A DNA stretch of 64,000 nucleotides from Phycisphaerae bacterium (GCA_029260015.1 JAJDEB010000036.1:372001-436000), one strand, 5' to 3'; counted from the first letter of the stretch, positions 54,260 through 62,521 are shown. The notes: generated by a model from the sequence alone, not told the origin. A program made the numbers and translations.

Positions 54260-55006
54260 CTAAGCCGCTACATCAATAAACCGACCCGGCTTGGGGCCAT
54301 CCTGGGCCTGTAACCCTTCAAACAATTTGGACGCTGCGGCATTCGATGCGTTTTCAGTCGCACGCCCCCCTGCTGGCTCCAATCCTTGAGCCTCATTCGC
54401 CTTCGCAGTTTGGAACACCGCTTCCTGCGCGTGAGCCTCTTGCGCATTGCCCAACTGACGCGACTCTTCCGCGTGGTTGGCCTCACCACCGGCAACGCTT
54501 TCAGCTTGCTCTGCCGACTTCTCGCGCTGGGCGGCTTGGAGTTTAGAAGCAGCTTGTGAAGCGACTTGGCGATCCTGCGAAGATGGCTCAGCCGGCGCAT
54601 TGGCCGCCCGCTGAATCTGCCGCATCTTGCGAATGGTAGCGTCCGGATCGCCTTTGACGTCACTCGTGTCGATTTGAACTTCGCCACCTACCGCATACCG
54701 TCGACCATCCGGACCGGACTCGTAACTATACGTAGGACCACCTTTGGCATGTCCACCAGCAGCGGCTTTGTGAGCTTGCTCATGACGACGGACTTCGGCG
54801 TCGCGCTTCTTAAGCTCTTCGACTTGCTGGCGCTCTTCTTCGGTCAGCTCGGATTTGTTCGGCGAAGTGGACTCAGCCGCTTTCGTTTCGGGCGTTTCCC
54901 GTTGCTGTTGGGGCCGTCCTGTCGGCGAGGATCCCAGCGCAGAGATCAACCCGTTGACAGAAACGCCTTCGCTGGAAATGCCTGAAATCATTGACCGTGC
55001 CCCCAT
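54260..55006 (-). CDS. SprA-related (PF12118-like) protein
   Basis: 248 residues. Hydrophilic, Ala/Glu/Gln-rich. The family core is LTEEERQQVEELKKRDAEVRRHEQAHKAAAGGHAKGGPTYSYESGPDGRRYAVGGEVQIDTS followed by PDATIRKMRQIQRAANAPAEPSSQDRQVASQA (about 50-155). HEQAH resembles a truncated zinc-protease motif, and members are annotated as putative metalloproteases without proof. No signal peptide. The C-terminal third is low complexity with coiled-coil tendency. Confidence 0.8.
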   Translation of the reverse strand: MGARSMISGISSEGVSVNGLISALGSSPTGRPQQQRETPETKAAESTSPNKSELTEEERQQVEELKKRDAEVRRHEQAHKAAAGGHAKGGPTYSYESGPDGRRYAVGGEVQIDTSDVKGDPDATIRKMRQIQRAANAPAEPSSQDRQVASQAASKLQAAQREKSAEQAESVAGGEANHAEESRQLGNAQEAHAQEAVFQTAKANEAQGLEPAGGRATENASNAAASKLFEGLQAQDGPKPGRFIDVAA

Positions 55007-55135
55007 TTTCTGCCGCCGTGTGTAGACGGACGCTCAAGCATCGAATTCATCGGTTGCATATGCCATCGCCTTAACCCGCCCGCACCCGATTCTACTGCGT
55101 CCAATAACCACGCAAGTAGCCCGTCCCGCACGAGC

Positions 55136-55217
55136 CGTCATTCCCGTGAAAGCGGGAATCCAGCGCCCGTACGAAACCCGCCACCCTCCTAGACTCCCGC
55201 GTGCGCGAGAGTGACGG
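55136..55217. repeat. REP-like doublet of CCCGCG palindromes, copy 2 (inverted)
   Basis: CGTCATTCCCGTGAAAGCGGGAAT region and ACTCCCGCGTGCGCGAGAGT-GACGG, 30 bp apart, in inverse orientation to 16897-16981 and sharing the CCAGCGCCCGTAC middle block. Confidence 0.8.
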
Positions 55218-55264
55218 CCCGGTCCGCGCTGGTAAAACCCGGCCCCATCCCGTACACATAAGGC

Positions 55265-56644
55265 ATGTGTGAAATCGCCTATCAACAGTGTATCCATGCC
55301 GATTGCGGCGCGACCTTCGATATTGGCCAACCGCTGTTCGGCTGCCCCAAGTGTGGGAACCTGCTCGACGTGGGTTATCACTGGGACAAGGTGGCTGTCC
55401 CCAAATCATTGGATGCGTTCAACCGCAGGTGGACAACGCCAGGCCGCTCCGTCGAAGCGCGGGCCGACTTCTCGGGCGTGTGGCGCTTCCGCGAACTCTT
55501 GCCATTCGCAAAAGTCGACGAAATCGCCACCATCGGCGAAGGGCGCACCATCCTTCAACAAGCCGACCAGATCGCCAAACAGATCGGCATGAAGTCGGGC
55601 CGGTTGTTCTTGCAGTACGAAGGCTTCAACCCCACCGGCAGTTTCAAAGACAACGGGATGACTGCCGCCTTCACCATCGCCCGAAAGCTTGACCGCACCC
55701 GCGTGGCCTGCGCATCAACGGGCAACACCAGCGCCGCGATGAGCGTCTATGCCGCACACTCAGGCGACTCGGGCAAACCGATGCAGGCGATCGTCTTCGT
55801 CGGCGAGGGTAAGATCGCATTCGGCAAGTTGGCCCAGGCCCTAGATTACGGCGCGCTGACGCTGCAAATCGCCGGCGACTTTGACGCATGCATGAAACGT
55901 GCTGTGGAGTGCGCCGAAAAGCTCGACGTGTACCTGATGAACTCGCTGAACCCGTTTCGTCTCGAAGGGCAGAAGACGATCATGTTTCGGATTCTCGAAG
56001 GGCTCGACTGGCAGGTGCCCGATTGGATCATCGTGCCCGGAGGAAACCTCGGAAACAGCAGCGCGTTCGGCAAGGCGTTTGAGGAATTGAAAACGCTCGG
56101 CCTGATCCCCCGCATCCCGCGAATCGCCATCATCAACGCGGCTGGCGCCAACACGCTCGACCACGCATGGAACCAAAAGAAGATGCGTTGGAACGAAGGG
56201 AAGTTCGATTCAAAAGGAATCTGCGAGTACTTCGACGAACTAGACGCATCAAACAACAAAGCCAAAACCATAGCCAGCGCCATAGAGATAGGCCGCCCGG
56301 TCAATCTAGCCAAAGGCCTTCGCACGCTCGACGTCATGAACGGTGTCGTGCGAACCGTAACCGATGAAGAAATCCTAGCCTTCAAAGCCATGATAGGCCG
56401 CTACGGATACGGCTGCGAACCCGCCAGCGCCGCATCACTAGCCGGCCTGCACCAACTAAGAAACGAAGGAATGATAGGCCCCGACGACAAAGTAGCCTGC
56501 GTACTAACCGGCCACTCCCTAAAAGACCCCGACGCCACGGTGAACTACCACATGAAGGGAAGCGGCCAACAAGTAGGATCGCCGCCGAATCAACCGGTGC
56601 AGATTGCGGATGACTTTGAGGCCATCAAGACCGCGATTAATTAG
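55265..56644 (+). CDS. thrC: Threonine synthase
   Basis: 459 residues. An N-terminal zinc-ribbon-like segment CIHADCGATF...LFGCPKCGNLL precedes the PLP fold. The PLP-Lys is in NPTGSFKDNGMTAAF (about 120), with the ASTGNTSAAMSVYAA phosphate loop, VPGGNLGNSSAFGKAF and GCEPASAASLAGL. Converts O-phosphohomoserine to threonine; the form is that of ThrC type I proteins of Bacillus or archaea. Between about 56239 and 56523 codon choice changes abruptly (seven CTA, five ATA), unlike the rest of the gene. Confidence 0.92.
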   Translation: MCEIAYQQCIHADCGATFDIGQPLFGCPKCGNLLDVGYHWDKVAVPKSLDAFNRRWTTPGRSVEARADFSGVWRFRELLPFAKVDEIATIGEGRTILQQADQIAKQIGMKSGRLFLQYEGFNPTGSFKDNGMTAAFTIARKLDRTRVACASTGNTSAAMSVYAAHSGDSGKPMQAIVFVGEGKIAFGKLAQALDYGALTLQIAGDFDACMKRAVECAEKLDVYLMNSLNPFRLEGQKTIMFRILEGLDWQVPDWIIVPGGNLGNSSAFGKAFEELKTLGLIPRIPRIAIINAAGANTLDHAWNQKKMRWNEGKFDSKGICEYFDELDASNNKAKTIASAIEIGRPVNLAKGLRTLDVMNGVVRTVTDEEILAFKAMIGRYGYGCEPASAASLAGLHQLRNEGMIGPDDKVACVLTGHSLKDPDATVNYHMKGSGQQVGSPPNQPVQIADDFEAIKTAIN

Positions 56645-56755
56645 CATCAATAGCATAACCAGCCGTTGACTATGAATGGTTCGTTCATCCCAATCCCTCA
56701 TTCGAGTAAAATTGGAATTGCATCCTGAATCGCCCGCACCTAGTATTAGCGGTTC

Positions 56756-58210
56756 ATGTCACCGATGACGATACTCTGGGCCGGGCTACTTGTATTGGCA
56801 GCGGTCTTTCTCAGACGGGCCATTCGCGGGCGGCGAGTTGGTGATGTGCCATTCTGCGGGGCGTGCGAATACAACCTCACCGGCTTGCAATCAACCACCT
56901 GCCCCGAATGTGGAACCACCATTCAGGACGACATCGGGAATCCGATCACCATAGTACATGGTTACCGAAAACGCTCGCCGGCTCGAGTCATGTTCGCATC
57001 GTTGCTCATGCTGACCGCCCTCTTTGCCTTCGTGATCAACATCACCCAACTAAAGAACAACTGGATACAATTCGCTCCGACGTTTTGGGTCACGTCGCTC
57101 GCTGATGACGGCAAGCAAGACGCATTAGACGAGTTGATCCGCCGCATCAACGCCAGCTCACTTTCAGCGGAGCAAATAAGCGACGCCATCGAAATCGGAT
57201 TGCAGATTCAAGCAGCTCCCGACAGCCATCCACTACTGGCCGAATGGATGGACTTTCTTGGTTCGGCGCTCATCGCACAGCAAATGACGATCGCCCAGGA
57301 ATCGAAGTTTTTTGAGAATGCAGTGACATGTACTTTGGTTCCGCGTCCAGTGATTCGCAGTGGTGAGTTGTTACCTGTCGAGATACATTATCAGACACGG
57401 GGCCCGAGCAACTTGCCCGCTAGGTTTGGATTGAGGGCCTATTGGATGGAGGCTACCACGCGCATTGGCGATGCTCATGTACACGTGCCCAACGAAGGAT
57501 TCTCAAGTGCATCAATTTTGGGCACGACCGGATCCGGCACAGTGACGGTGCAGGGCGCCCGTCCAGTTGAGTTGCCGCCAGGCGACTACGAAATCGTTTG
57601 CACAGCCAATCGTCGCGTGTTCCTCAAAGCCACCATGGTACCGGAGCAAGACGTCCCCGATTTTGAAATTGTGGACGTACTCAGAGCGCCCATCAAGATC
57701 ATTGAGTCAGACGCACCAGATCTAATCACAAGTACGCCGGAACCGGAATTGGCGTCGACAATCCGAAAGTGTATTGCAGTTGAAAGCATCAAAGTTTTTG
57801 CAGGAAAAAGATGGGGGCAATACTTTGAATCCGAAGTCAGTATTGGCGGATTCAGGCACCAGCCGCCAGGCTCAACAATCTTCCAACCCGCAATGCTACC
57901 ATCACCGCCAAGGAATCTCGCATTTCGCACGATCATAAGAGCCGGTCAGTTTGAACAAAGGTTGGGCTCGGCACGTTGCCTAGGCGGCAAACAGATGGGT
58001 CATCATTCGAGTTTCCCGCTCGATGAAGAAAACGAGTTTATCGACGATCTCCTAAGCGCTGAAACCGTCACAGTAATTCTGCGAAGCGACGTCGAAGTAG
58101 CGCGGCGAACAGTCGATATGACCAACATCTGGGAGGGCGAAATCCGTTTCGACAATGTCCCGATCACTGTAACCGGCCGAACTCCTAAGCCTGCGTCGTC
58201 GGGTCGATGA
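56756..58210 (+). CDS. Membrane protein with N-terminal zinc ribbon
   Basis: 484 residues. One helix at 5-21 (ILWAGLLVLAAVFLRRA), a zinc ribbon CGACEYNLTGLQSTTCPECG (about 36-55), a second helix at about 80-97 and then about 380 residues of beta-rich soluble sequence with no recognised domain. Same ribbon type as in the proteins at 29903 and in RecQ. The final codons and the TGA stop are encoded by a REP palindrome (SSGR-stop), so the true C-terminus before the REP arrived may have been different. Confidence 0.7.
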   Translation: MSPMTILWAGLLVLAAVFLRRAIRGRRVGDVPFCGACEYNLTGLQSTTCPECGTTIQDDIGNPITIVHGYRKRSPARVMFASLLMLTALFAFVINITQLKNNWIQFAPTFWVTSLADDGKQDALDELIRRINASSLSAEQISDAIEIGLQIQAAPDSHPLLAEWMDFLGSALIAQQMTIAQESKFFENAVTCTLVPRPVIRSGELLPVEIHYQTRGPSNLPARFGLRAYWMEATTRIGDAHVHVPNEGFSSASILGTTGSGTVTVQGARPVELPPGDYEIVCTANRRVFLKATMVPEQDVPDFEIVDVLRAPIKIIESDAPDLITSTPEPELASTIRKCIAVESIKVFAGKRWGQYFESEVSIGGFRHQPPGSTIFQPAMLPSPPRNLAFRTIIRAGQFEQRLGSARCLGGKQMGHHSSFPLDEENEFIDDLLSAETVTVILRSDVEVARRTVDMTNIWEGEIRFDNVPITVTGRTPKPASSGR

Positions 58211-58220
58211 CCCGGTCTAC
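58198..58220 (-). repeat. REP element supplying both flanking stop codons
   Basis: Minus-strand GTAGACCGGGTC-AT-CGACCCGAC. Its internal TGA (58208-58210, plus strand) ends the membrane-protein gene and its head TAG (58219-58217, minus strand) ends the ligase gene. Confidence 0.88.
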
Positions 58221-58969
58221 AACCGCTTGATCCATTCATCGCCGTTGTGCTTGTTGTTCAACTCTGTTGCTTCTTCCATTTCTTCTTTGGACCAATCTGT
58301 TGCGGTAAATTCGATTGACTGATTTTTTGCGATGTGACGGGTCACTTCCTGGGCGATGTCGGTTAAGACGTTGGTTGGTTCTACTGCCATAATGTCAGCG
58401 GTTCTTTGTTGATTGTAGCGGTTGGCTAGGATAATGGAGCCGTGTTGCAGGACGGCTTGCTGCGTTCTTCTTTGGGCGCTGCCGGCTAGTTTGTCTGGGC
58501 CTACCAATACGTCCAGGCAGTGTCTTCTTTCGAAGCAGAAAAACGGGCCTTTGGCTGCTCCGCTGTCGTCGGATTTTCCGCAGCGGTTTGCGGTTACCTT
58601 TAGCGTTGCAAACGCGCTGATGATCGCGTCGTGGGCTCTTTCGTATAGTTTGTTGGGGCCGCCCTCTAACAGCTTGTGATCCAGCGGGACGGTGATCGAG
58701 TACGTTAATTCCTGATCGTGCAGGATCGCCCCGCCACCGGTCTGTCTTCTTACTACTGCGAGGTCGCCGGCTGGTGATGGGAGGGCTTCGTAGTCGGCGT
58801 ATTTTTGGAAGTAGCCCAGCGAAATGGTTGGCGGGTCCCATTGATAGAATCGTAGGGTTGGTGGAGATTCGCCTCTGCCGACGCGGTTTAACAACGCTTC
58901 GTCGCGGGCCATGTTCTCTGGTCCGGTCAGCGGGCCGTCGTGGATGATTCGCAGGGTTGATTGAGACAT
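58217..58969 (-). CDS. Lipoate-protein ligase A / octanoyltransferase (LplA/LipM family)
   Basis: 250 residues. Family motifs: TLRFYQWDPPTISLGYFQ, VVRRQTGGGAILHDQELTYSITVP, the KSDDSGAAKGPFFCFERRHCLDVLVGPDKLAGSAQRRTQQAVLQHGSI block with the conserved Lys. A Cys in CFERRHC is near where LipM enzymes have their catalytic Cys, so the transferase option is open. It lies 17 bp after gcvPB on the same strand, which fits lipoylation of the glycine-cleavage H-protein. The coding strand is unusually A/C-rich. Confidence 0.88.
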   Translation of the reverse strand: MSQSTLRIIHDGPLTGPENMARDEALLNRVGRGESPPTLRFYQWDPPTISLGYFQKYADYEALPSPAGDLAVVRRQTGGGAILHDQELTYSITVPLDHKLLEGGPNKLYERAHDAIISAFATLKVTANRCGKSDDSGAAKGPFFCFERRHCLDVLVGPDKLAGSAQRRTQQAVLQHGSIILANRYNQQRTADIMAVEPTNVLTDIAQEVTRHIAKNQSIEFTATDWSKEEMEEATELNNKHNGDEWIKRL

Positions 58970-58986
58970 GGGGTCAGTCGAAAATA

Positions 58987-60459
58987 CTATTCAGGTTGCC
59001 AACGGACGTTGGGTTTTCGGTTTGCCCCTACTTCATCAAGGCGGCCCACCGGCATGTCGTGCGGTGCGCTTCTTAGCAATTCCGGTTGGTCGCGGGCTTC
59101 GTCGGCGATCTTGATCATGACCTCGCAGAACTGATCGAGCGTCGCGAGCGATTCGGTTTCCGAAGGTTCGATCATCAAACAATGCATGATCGGCCAACTC
59201 ATCGTCGGCGGGTGGATGCCATAGTCGATAAGGCGCTTGGCGAAGTCGCGCTCGGTCACGCCGAGATCGGCAAAGTCAGGCACGGTAATAAACTCGTGGG
59301 CGTACGGACCTTCAAACGGCATCGGGTACCGATGTTTGATCTGAGCCGCAATGTAATTCGCAGACAGCACGGCCCGGCGCGATACCCGCCGCAACCCTTC
59401 CGGACCGAGCGAGCGAATGTAGGTATACGCCCGTACCAAAACCCCACCCTGCCCGTAGAAACTCCGCACGCGGCCAATGCTTTCGGGGCGTTCGTAATCC
59501 CAGGCGAACGTGCCGTCAGGTTTCTTAATCACCTGCGGTTTCGGTAAGTATGGGCTAAGTCGCTTGCTGACCCCAACCGGGCCAGCCCCCGGCCCACCGC
59601 CACCGTGCGGCGTGCTGAAAGTCTTGTGCGTATTAAAATGCATCACGTCAACACCGACATCACCCGGTCGAATGATCCCGAGCGTGGCGTTCATATTCGC
59701 ACCGTCGTAATAAAGCAGCGCTCCCTTTTCATGCAGGATCGTCGCGATGTCTGCGATCTGATCGTCGAAGATACCGCAAGTGTTCGGGTTCGTAATCATC
59801 ATCGCGGCGGTGTTTTCATCGACTTTGGAGCGCAGGTCGTCGAGGTCCACCTTGCCATCGGAGCGCGAACGAATCTTGGTGCTGCTCATCGAACAAATCG
59901 TGCAACTGGCTGGGTTCGTTCCGTGGGCGCTGTCAGGCGCGAGCACCATACGACGATTCTCTCCGCGAGCGCGATGATACGCTTCGATCATCATCAGCCC
60001 GGTCATCTCGCCATGAGCGCCGGCGGCTGGCTGCAAGCTGACCTCAGCCAACCCGGATATCTCCTCAAGGAAGTGTCGCAGTTGAAAGTGCAACTCCAAC
60101 ATGCCCTGCACATCGGACTCAGGTTGATACGGATGGATGTGCGCAAAACCAGACATCGCAGCCACCCGCTCGTTGACGCGGGGGTTGTACTTCATCGTGC
60201 AGCTACCGAGCGGATAGAAATTTTCGTCGATGCTGAACACGCGATGCGACAAGCGCGTCATGTGGCGGACGACATCCAACTCGCCAAGCTCGGGCAGGTT
60301 GGGTGCCTGATCGCGACGCAAATGCTTGGGCAGGTTTGAATCATCCTGTGCTGATGGCACATCTGAATTGGGCAGCGATACACCGCTCGCGCCGGAAATT
60401 CGTTGTTCAAAGCTCAGCGGAAAATCGCTGGATTGCTCTGCGAGAGGTGCTACTGCCAT
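58987..60459 (-). CDS. gcvPB: Glycine decarboxylase P-protein subunit 2
   Basis: 490 residues from the ATG at 60459; an in-frame ATG at 60501 would add 14 residues that are translation of a REP palindrome (NGPHSGPYG). Motifs: LPELGELDVVRHMTRLSHRVFSIDENFYPLGSCTMKYNPR, DSAHGTNPASCTICS, YYDGANMNATLGIIRPGDVG and the PLP-Lys region HFNTHKTFSTPHGGGGPGAGPVGV. Pairs with GcvPA (52870-54207). The lipoate ligase gene follows 17 bp downstream. Confidence 0.93.
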   Translation of the reverse strand: MAVAPLAEQSSDFPLSFEQRISGASGVSLPNSDVPSAQDDSNLPKHLRRDQAPNLPELGELDVVRHMTRLSHRVFSIDENFYPLGSCTMKYNPRVNERVAAMSGFAHIHPYQPESDVQGMLELHFQLRHFLEEISGLAEVSLQPAAGAHGEMTGLMMIEAYHRARGENRRMVLAPDSAHGTNPASCTICSMSSTKIRSRSDGKVDLDDLRSKVDENTAAMMITNPNTCGIFDDQIADIATILHEKGALLYYDGANMNATLGIIRPGDVGVDVMHFNTHKTFSTPHGGGGPGAGPVGVSKRLSPYLPKPQVIKKPDGTFAWDYERPESIGRVRSFYGQGGVLVRAYTYIRSLGPEGLRRVSRRAVLSANYIAAQIKHRYPMPFEGPYAHEFITVPDFADLGVTERDFAKRLIDYGIHPPTMSWPIMHCLMIEPSETESLATLDQFCEVMIKIADEARDQPELLRSAPHDMPVGRLDEVGANRKPNVRWQPE

Positions 60460-60474
60460 ATTCAGACCCGCTCC

Positions 60475-60496
60475 GTAGGGTCCGCTGTGCGGACCA
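60475..60496. repeat. REP element (GTAGGGTCCGC family) in the gcvPB leader
   Basis: A perfect GTAGGGTCCGC-TGTGCGGACC on the plus strand, identical to those at 31039-31118. It lies 15 bp before the gcvPB ATG, between two possible start codons. Confidence 0.9.
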
Positions 60497-60638
60497 TTCA
60501 TGATTATCTCTAACGTCTTATTCGATGTCCTTCGATCCGCCTCGAGCTTGTAAATTTTTCAGTCAACGCCAGCACGGGACACTTCTACAAAACCAGACTC
60601 CCATGACCTCGCGCGAGTCAACCCCTTCGTACGAATGC

Positions 60639-60971
60639 TCAACCAGTCAGCATATCGCCAAGCCCAGGAATATTAATCCCACCCGTCACCTTGGCCAGTT
60701 CTTCCTTAAGTGCTTCCTTCGCACGTGTCGATGCCGCATTCACTGCCGACATGATCAAGTCTTCAAGCAACTCGCCATCTTCGAGGGCGGTCGGTTCAAT
60801 CTTGATCTCCACCATTCGAAACTTGCCGTCCAACGTCACGCGCACCGCTCCCCCACCGGTTTCGGCATCGAAACGCATGGTGCCGACCTGTTCCTGAAAA
60901 GCGGCCATCCGTGCCTGAATGTCCTTGGCACTTTTCATCATCTCCATCATATTTCCAAGTCCACCCAACAT
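60639..60971 (-). CDS. ybaB: YbaB/EbfC nucleoid-associated protein
   Basis: 110 residues from the ATG at 60971 (GGAG upstream; a TTG at 61001 gives ten extra residues). GLGNMMEMMKSAKDIQARMAAFQEQVGTMRFDAETGGGAVRVTLDGKFRMVEIKIEPTAL is the full YbaB pattern. Binds DNA as a dimer. Position directly after dnaX is classic. Confidence 0.93.
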   Translation of the reverse strand: MLGGLGNMMEMMKSAKDIQARMAAFQEQVGTMRFDAETGGGAVRVTLDGKFRMVEIKIEPTALEDGELLEDLIMSAVNAASTRAKEALKEELAKVTGGINIPGLGDMLTG

Positions 60972-61048
60972 TGGCACGCTACTCCGTTTTGATTTGGTCA
61001 AATCCTAAAGATTCAGTCCGATACCGCCGGCATTCGCTGATGCGCCCA

Positions 61049-62521
61049 CTACCCTTCGTTCACCGGCGATTCAAGCTTATGAACATCGATGAGCGTCCCG
61101 CCCGATTGCTCAAGCGCCCGCTTGATCAAAGGCCGCTGCGACATTTTTCGCTTCGCTTCCGCCGAAACACTACCAACCCGACGTTCGACTTTACGAGGAC
61201 TGGCAACCTTGCGCGAACTGGCTACTTCCTGCTGACGAGCCGGCGCAACTTCTTCGACACGAACTGCATCTGCCGCCGGCACGTTCCGCTCAACCGGTTG
61301 ACTCGTAGATGATACGTCGGACTTGCGAATTGGCGATTCAGATCTTGGCTGGGCTACTTTTTTTTTTGCAGGGGCGGTTTGCCCACCTTGATCGAGCTTT
61401 TCGATAGCATCGCCCACGTCGATAAACGACTCAGCCAGCGCCAATCGCACCGCCACCGCGTCGATCAGCGGGCGCGGAGCACTGCTCGACTTGGCCCGCC
61501 GACGCGTTTCTTCCAGCAACCCGATCATGTACACAAATGTCGCCGCATCAAAGGCCTGCGATTGGGCATTCAACTGATCGCGATGCGTTCCAGCGACATC
61601 GACCAATTCCGAATCATTCCCGCATATTGAAAGAATCATCAGCGTGCGGGCATACTCGATAAACGATTCGCAAAATCGCTCGGGCGTGTATCCGGAAATC
61701 AGCGATCGGTCCACGCATTCAAGCGCCGTCGCGGCATCATGTCGCGCGATCGCATCAACCAACGATGACAGCGTTTCATCGTGACCACCGGGCAGGACGT
61801 CATCAATCGTCTCTGCCGTCAGGTTGCTCGCCCCGTATGCCAGCAGTTGATCCAGCAGCGACAGGGCGTCACGCATCGAACCGTTCGCCGCCCGCGAAAC
61901 CCGCCGCACCACGATCGGATCGGCTGTAATCTCTTCGCGCTCAAGTATCGACTGCAACTGTTCGCCAATGTCGGCTGGGCTGATGCTTCGGAAATCAAAC
62001 CGCTGGCACCGACTTTGAATCGTCGCGGGAACCTTGTGCGTTTCCGTCGTCGCCAGGATGAACTTCACATGTTCGGGCGGTTCTTCCAGCGTCTTGAGCA
62101 ATGCGTTAAACGCGCCACTGCTGAGCATGTGGACTTCGTCAATAATATAAACCTTGAACCGCGAGCGGGCTGGTCGAAACGCCGCGTTACTGCGCAGCTC
62201 GCGAATGTTATCAACACCGGTATTGCTTGCCGCGTCGATCTCAACCACATCCAGGTCTGATCCATCGGCGATCCGAACGCAAGATTCACACTCGCTGCAC
62301 GGCGACGCGGTCGGTCCATCGCTCTTGTGGCAGTTCAGCGCCTTGGCAAGAATCCGCGCCATCGATGTCTTACCGACCCCGCGCGTCCCAGTGAACAGGT
62401 ACCCGTGATGAATGCGACCCATTTCGATCGCGTTCTTGAGCGTTGTGGCGATGGCACCCTGACCGACGATCTCGCTGAAATCGCGACTTCGATATTTCCT
62501 TGCGAGAACTTCGTAGGCCAT
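61049..62521 (-). CDS. dnaX: DNA polymerase III subunit tau/gamma
   Basis: 490 residues. AAA+ clamp-loader: YEVLARKYRSRDFSEIVGQ, Walker A GTRGVGKTSMA (45-55), zinc site CHKSDGPTASPCSECESC, DEVHMLSSGAFNALLKTLEEPPEHVKFILATT (Walker B, SRC motif nearby in QSRCQRF), domain III to about 370. At codons 385-388 there is an uninterrupted run of ten A (61367-61358) encoding Ala-Lys-Lys-Lys; a shift there ends translation within 7 codons, giving a gamma-like product of about 390 residues. Loads the sliding clamp at the replication fork. SRP RNA lies 76 bp upstream and ybaB downstream. Confidence 0.95.
   Translation of the reverse strand: MAYEVLARKYRSRDFSEIVGQGAIATTLKNAIEMGRIHHGYLFTGTRGVGKTSMARILAKALNCHKSDGPTASPCSECESCVRIADGSDLDVVEIDAASNTGVDNIRELRSNAAFRPARSRFKVYIIDEVHMLSSGAFNALLKTLEEPPEHVKFILATTETHKVPATIQSRCQRFDFRSISPADIGEQLQSILEREEITADPIVVRRVSRAANGSMRDALSLLDQLLAYGASNLTAETIDDVLPGGHDETLSSLVDAIARHDAATALECVDRSLISGYTPERFCESFIEYARTLMILSICGNDSELVDVAGTHRDQLNAQSQAFDAATFVYMIGLLEETRRRAKSSSAPRPLIDAVAVRLALAESFIDVGDAIEKLDQGGQTAPAKKKVAQPRSESPIRKSDVSSTSQPVERNVPAADAVRVEEVAPARQQEVASSRKVASPRKVERRVGSVSAEAKRKMSQRPLIKRALEQSGGTLIDVHKLESPVNEG
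61358..61367 (-). promoter_or_regulatory. Slippery A10 tract in dnaX (candidate frameshift or transcriptional slippage site)
   Basis: GC-A10-GTAG on the coding strand. Loss of one A puts TAG directly after the lysines; gain of one A, or a -1 shift, gives six further codons and TGA. Located just after domain III, where E. coli and Thermus dnaX carry their gamma-forming sites. Confidence 0.6.
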
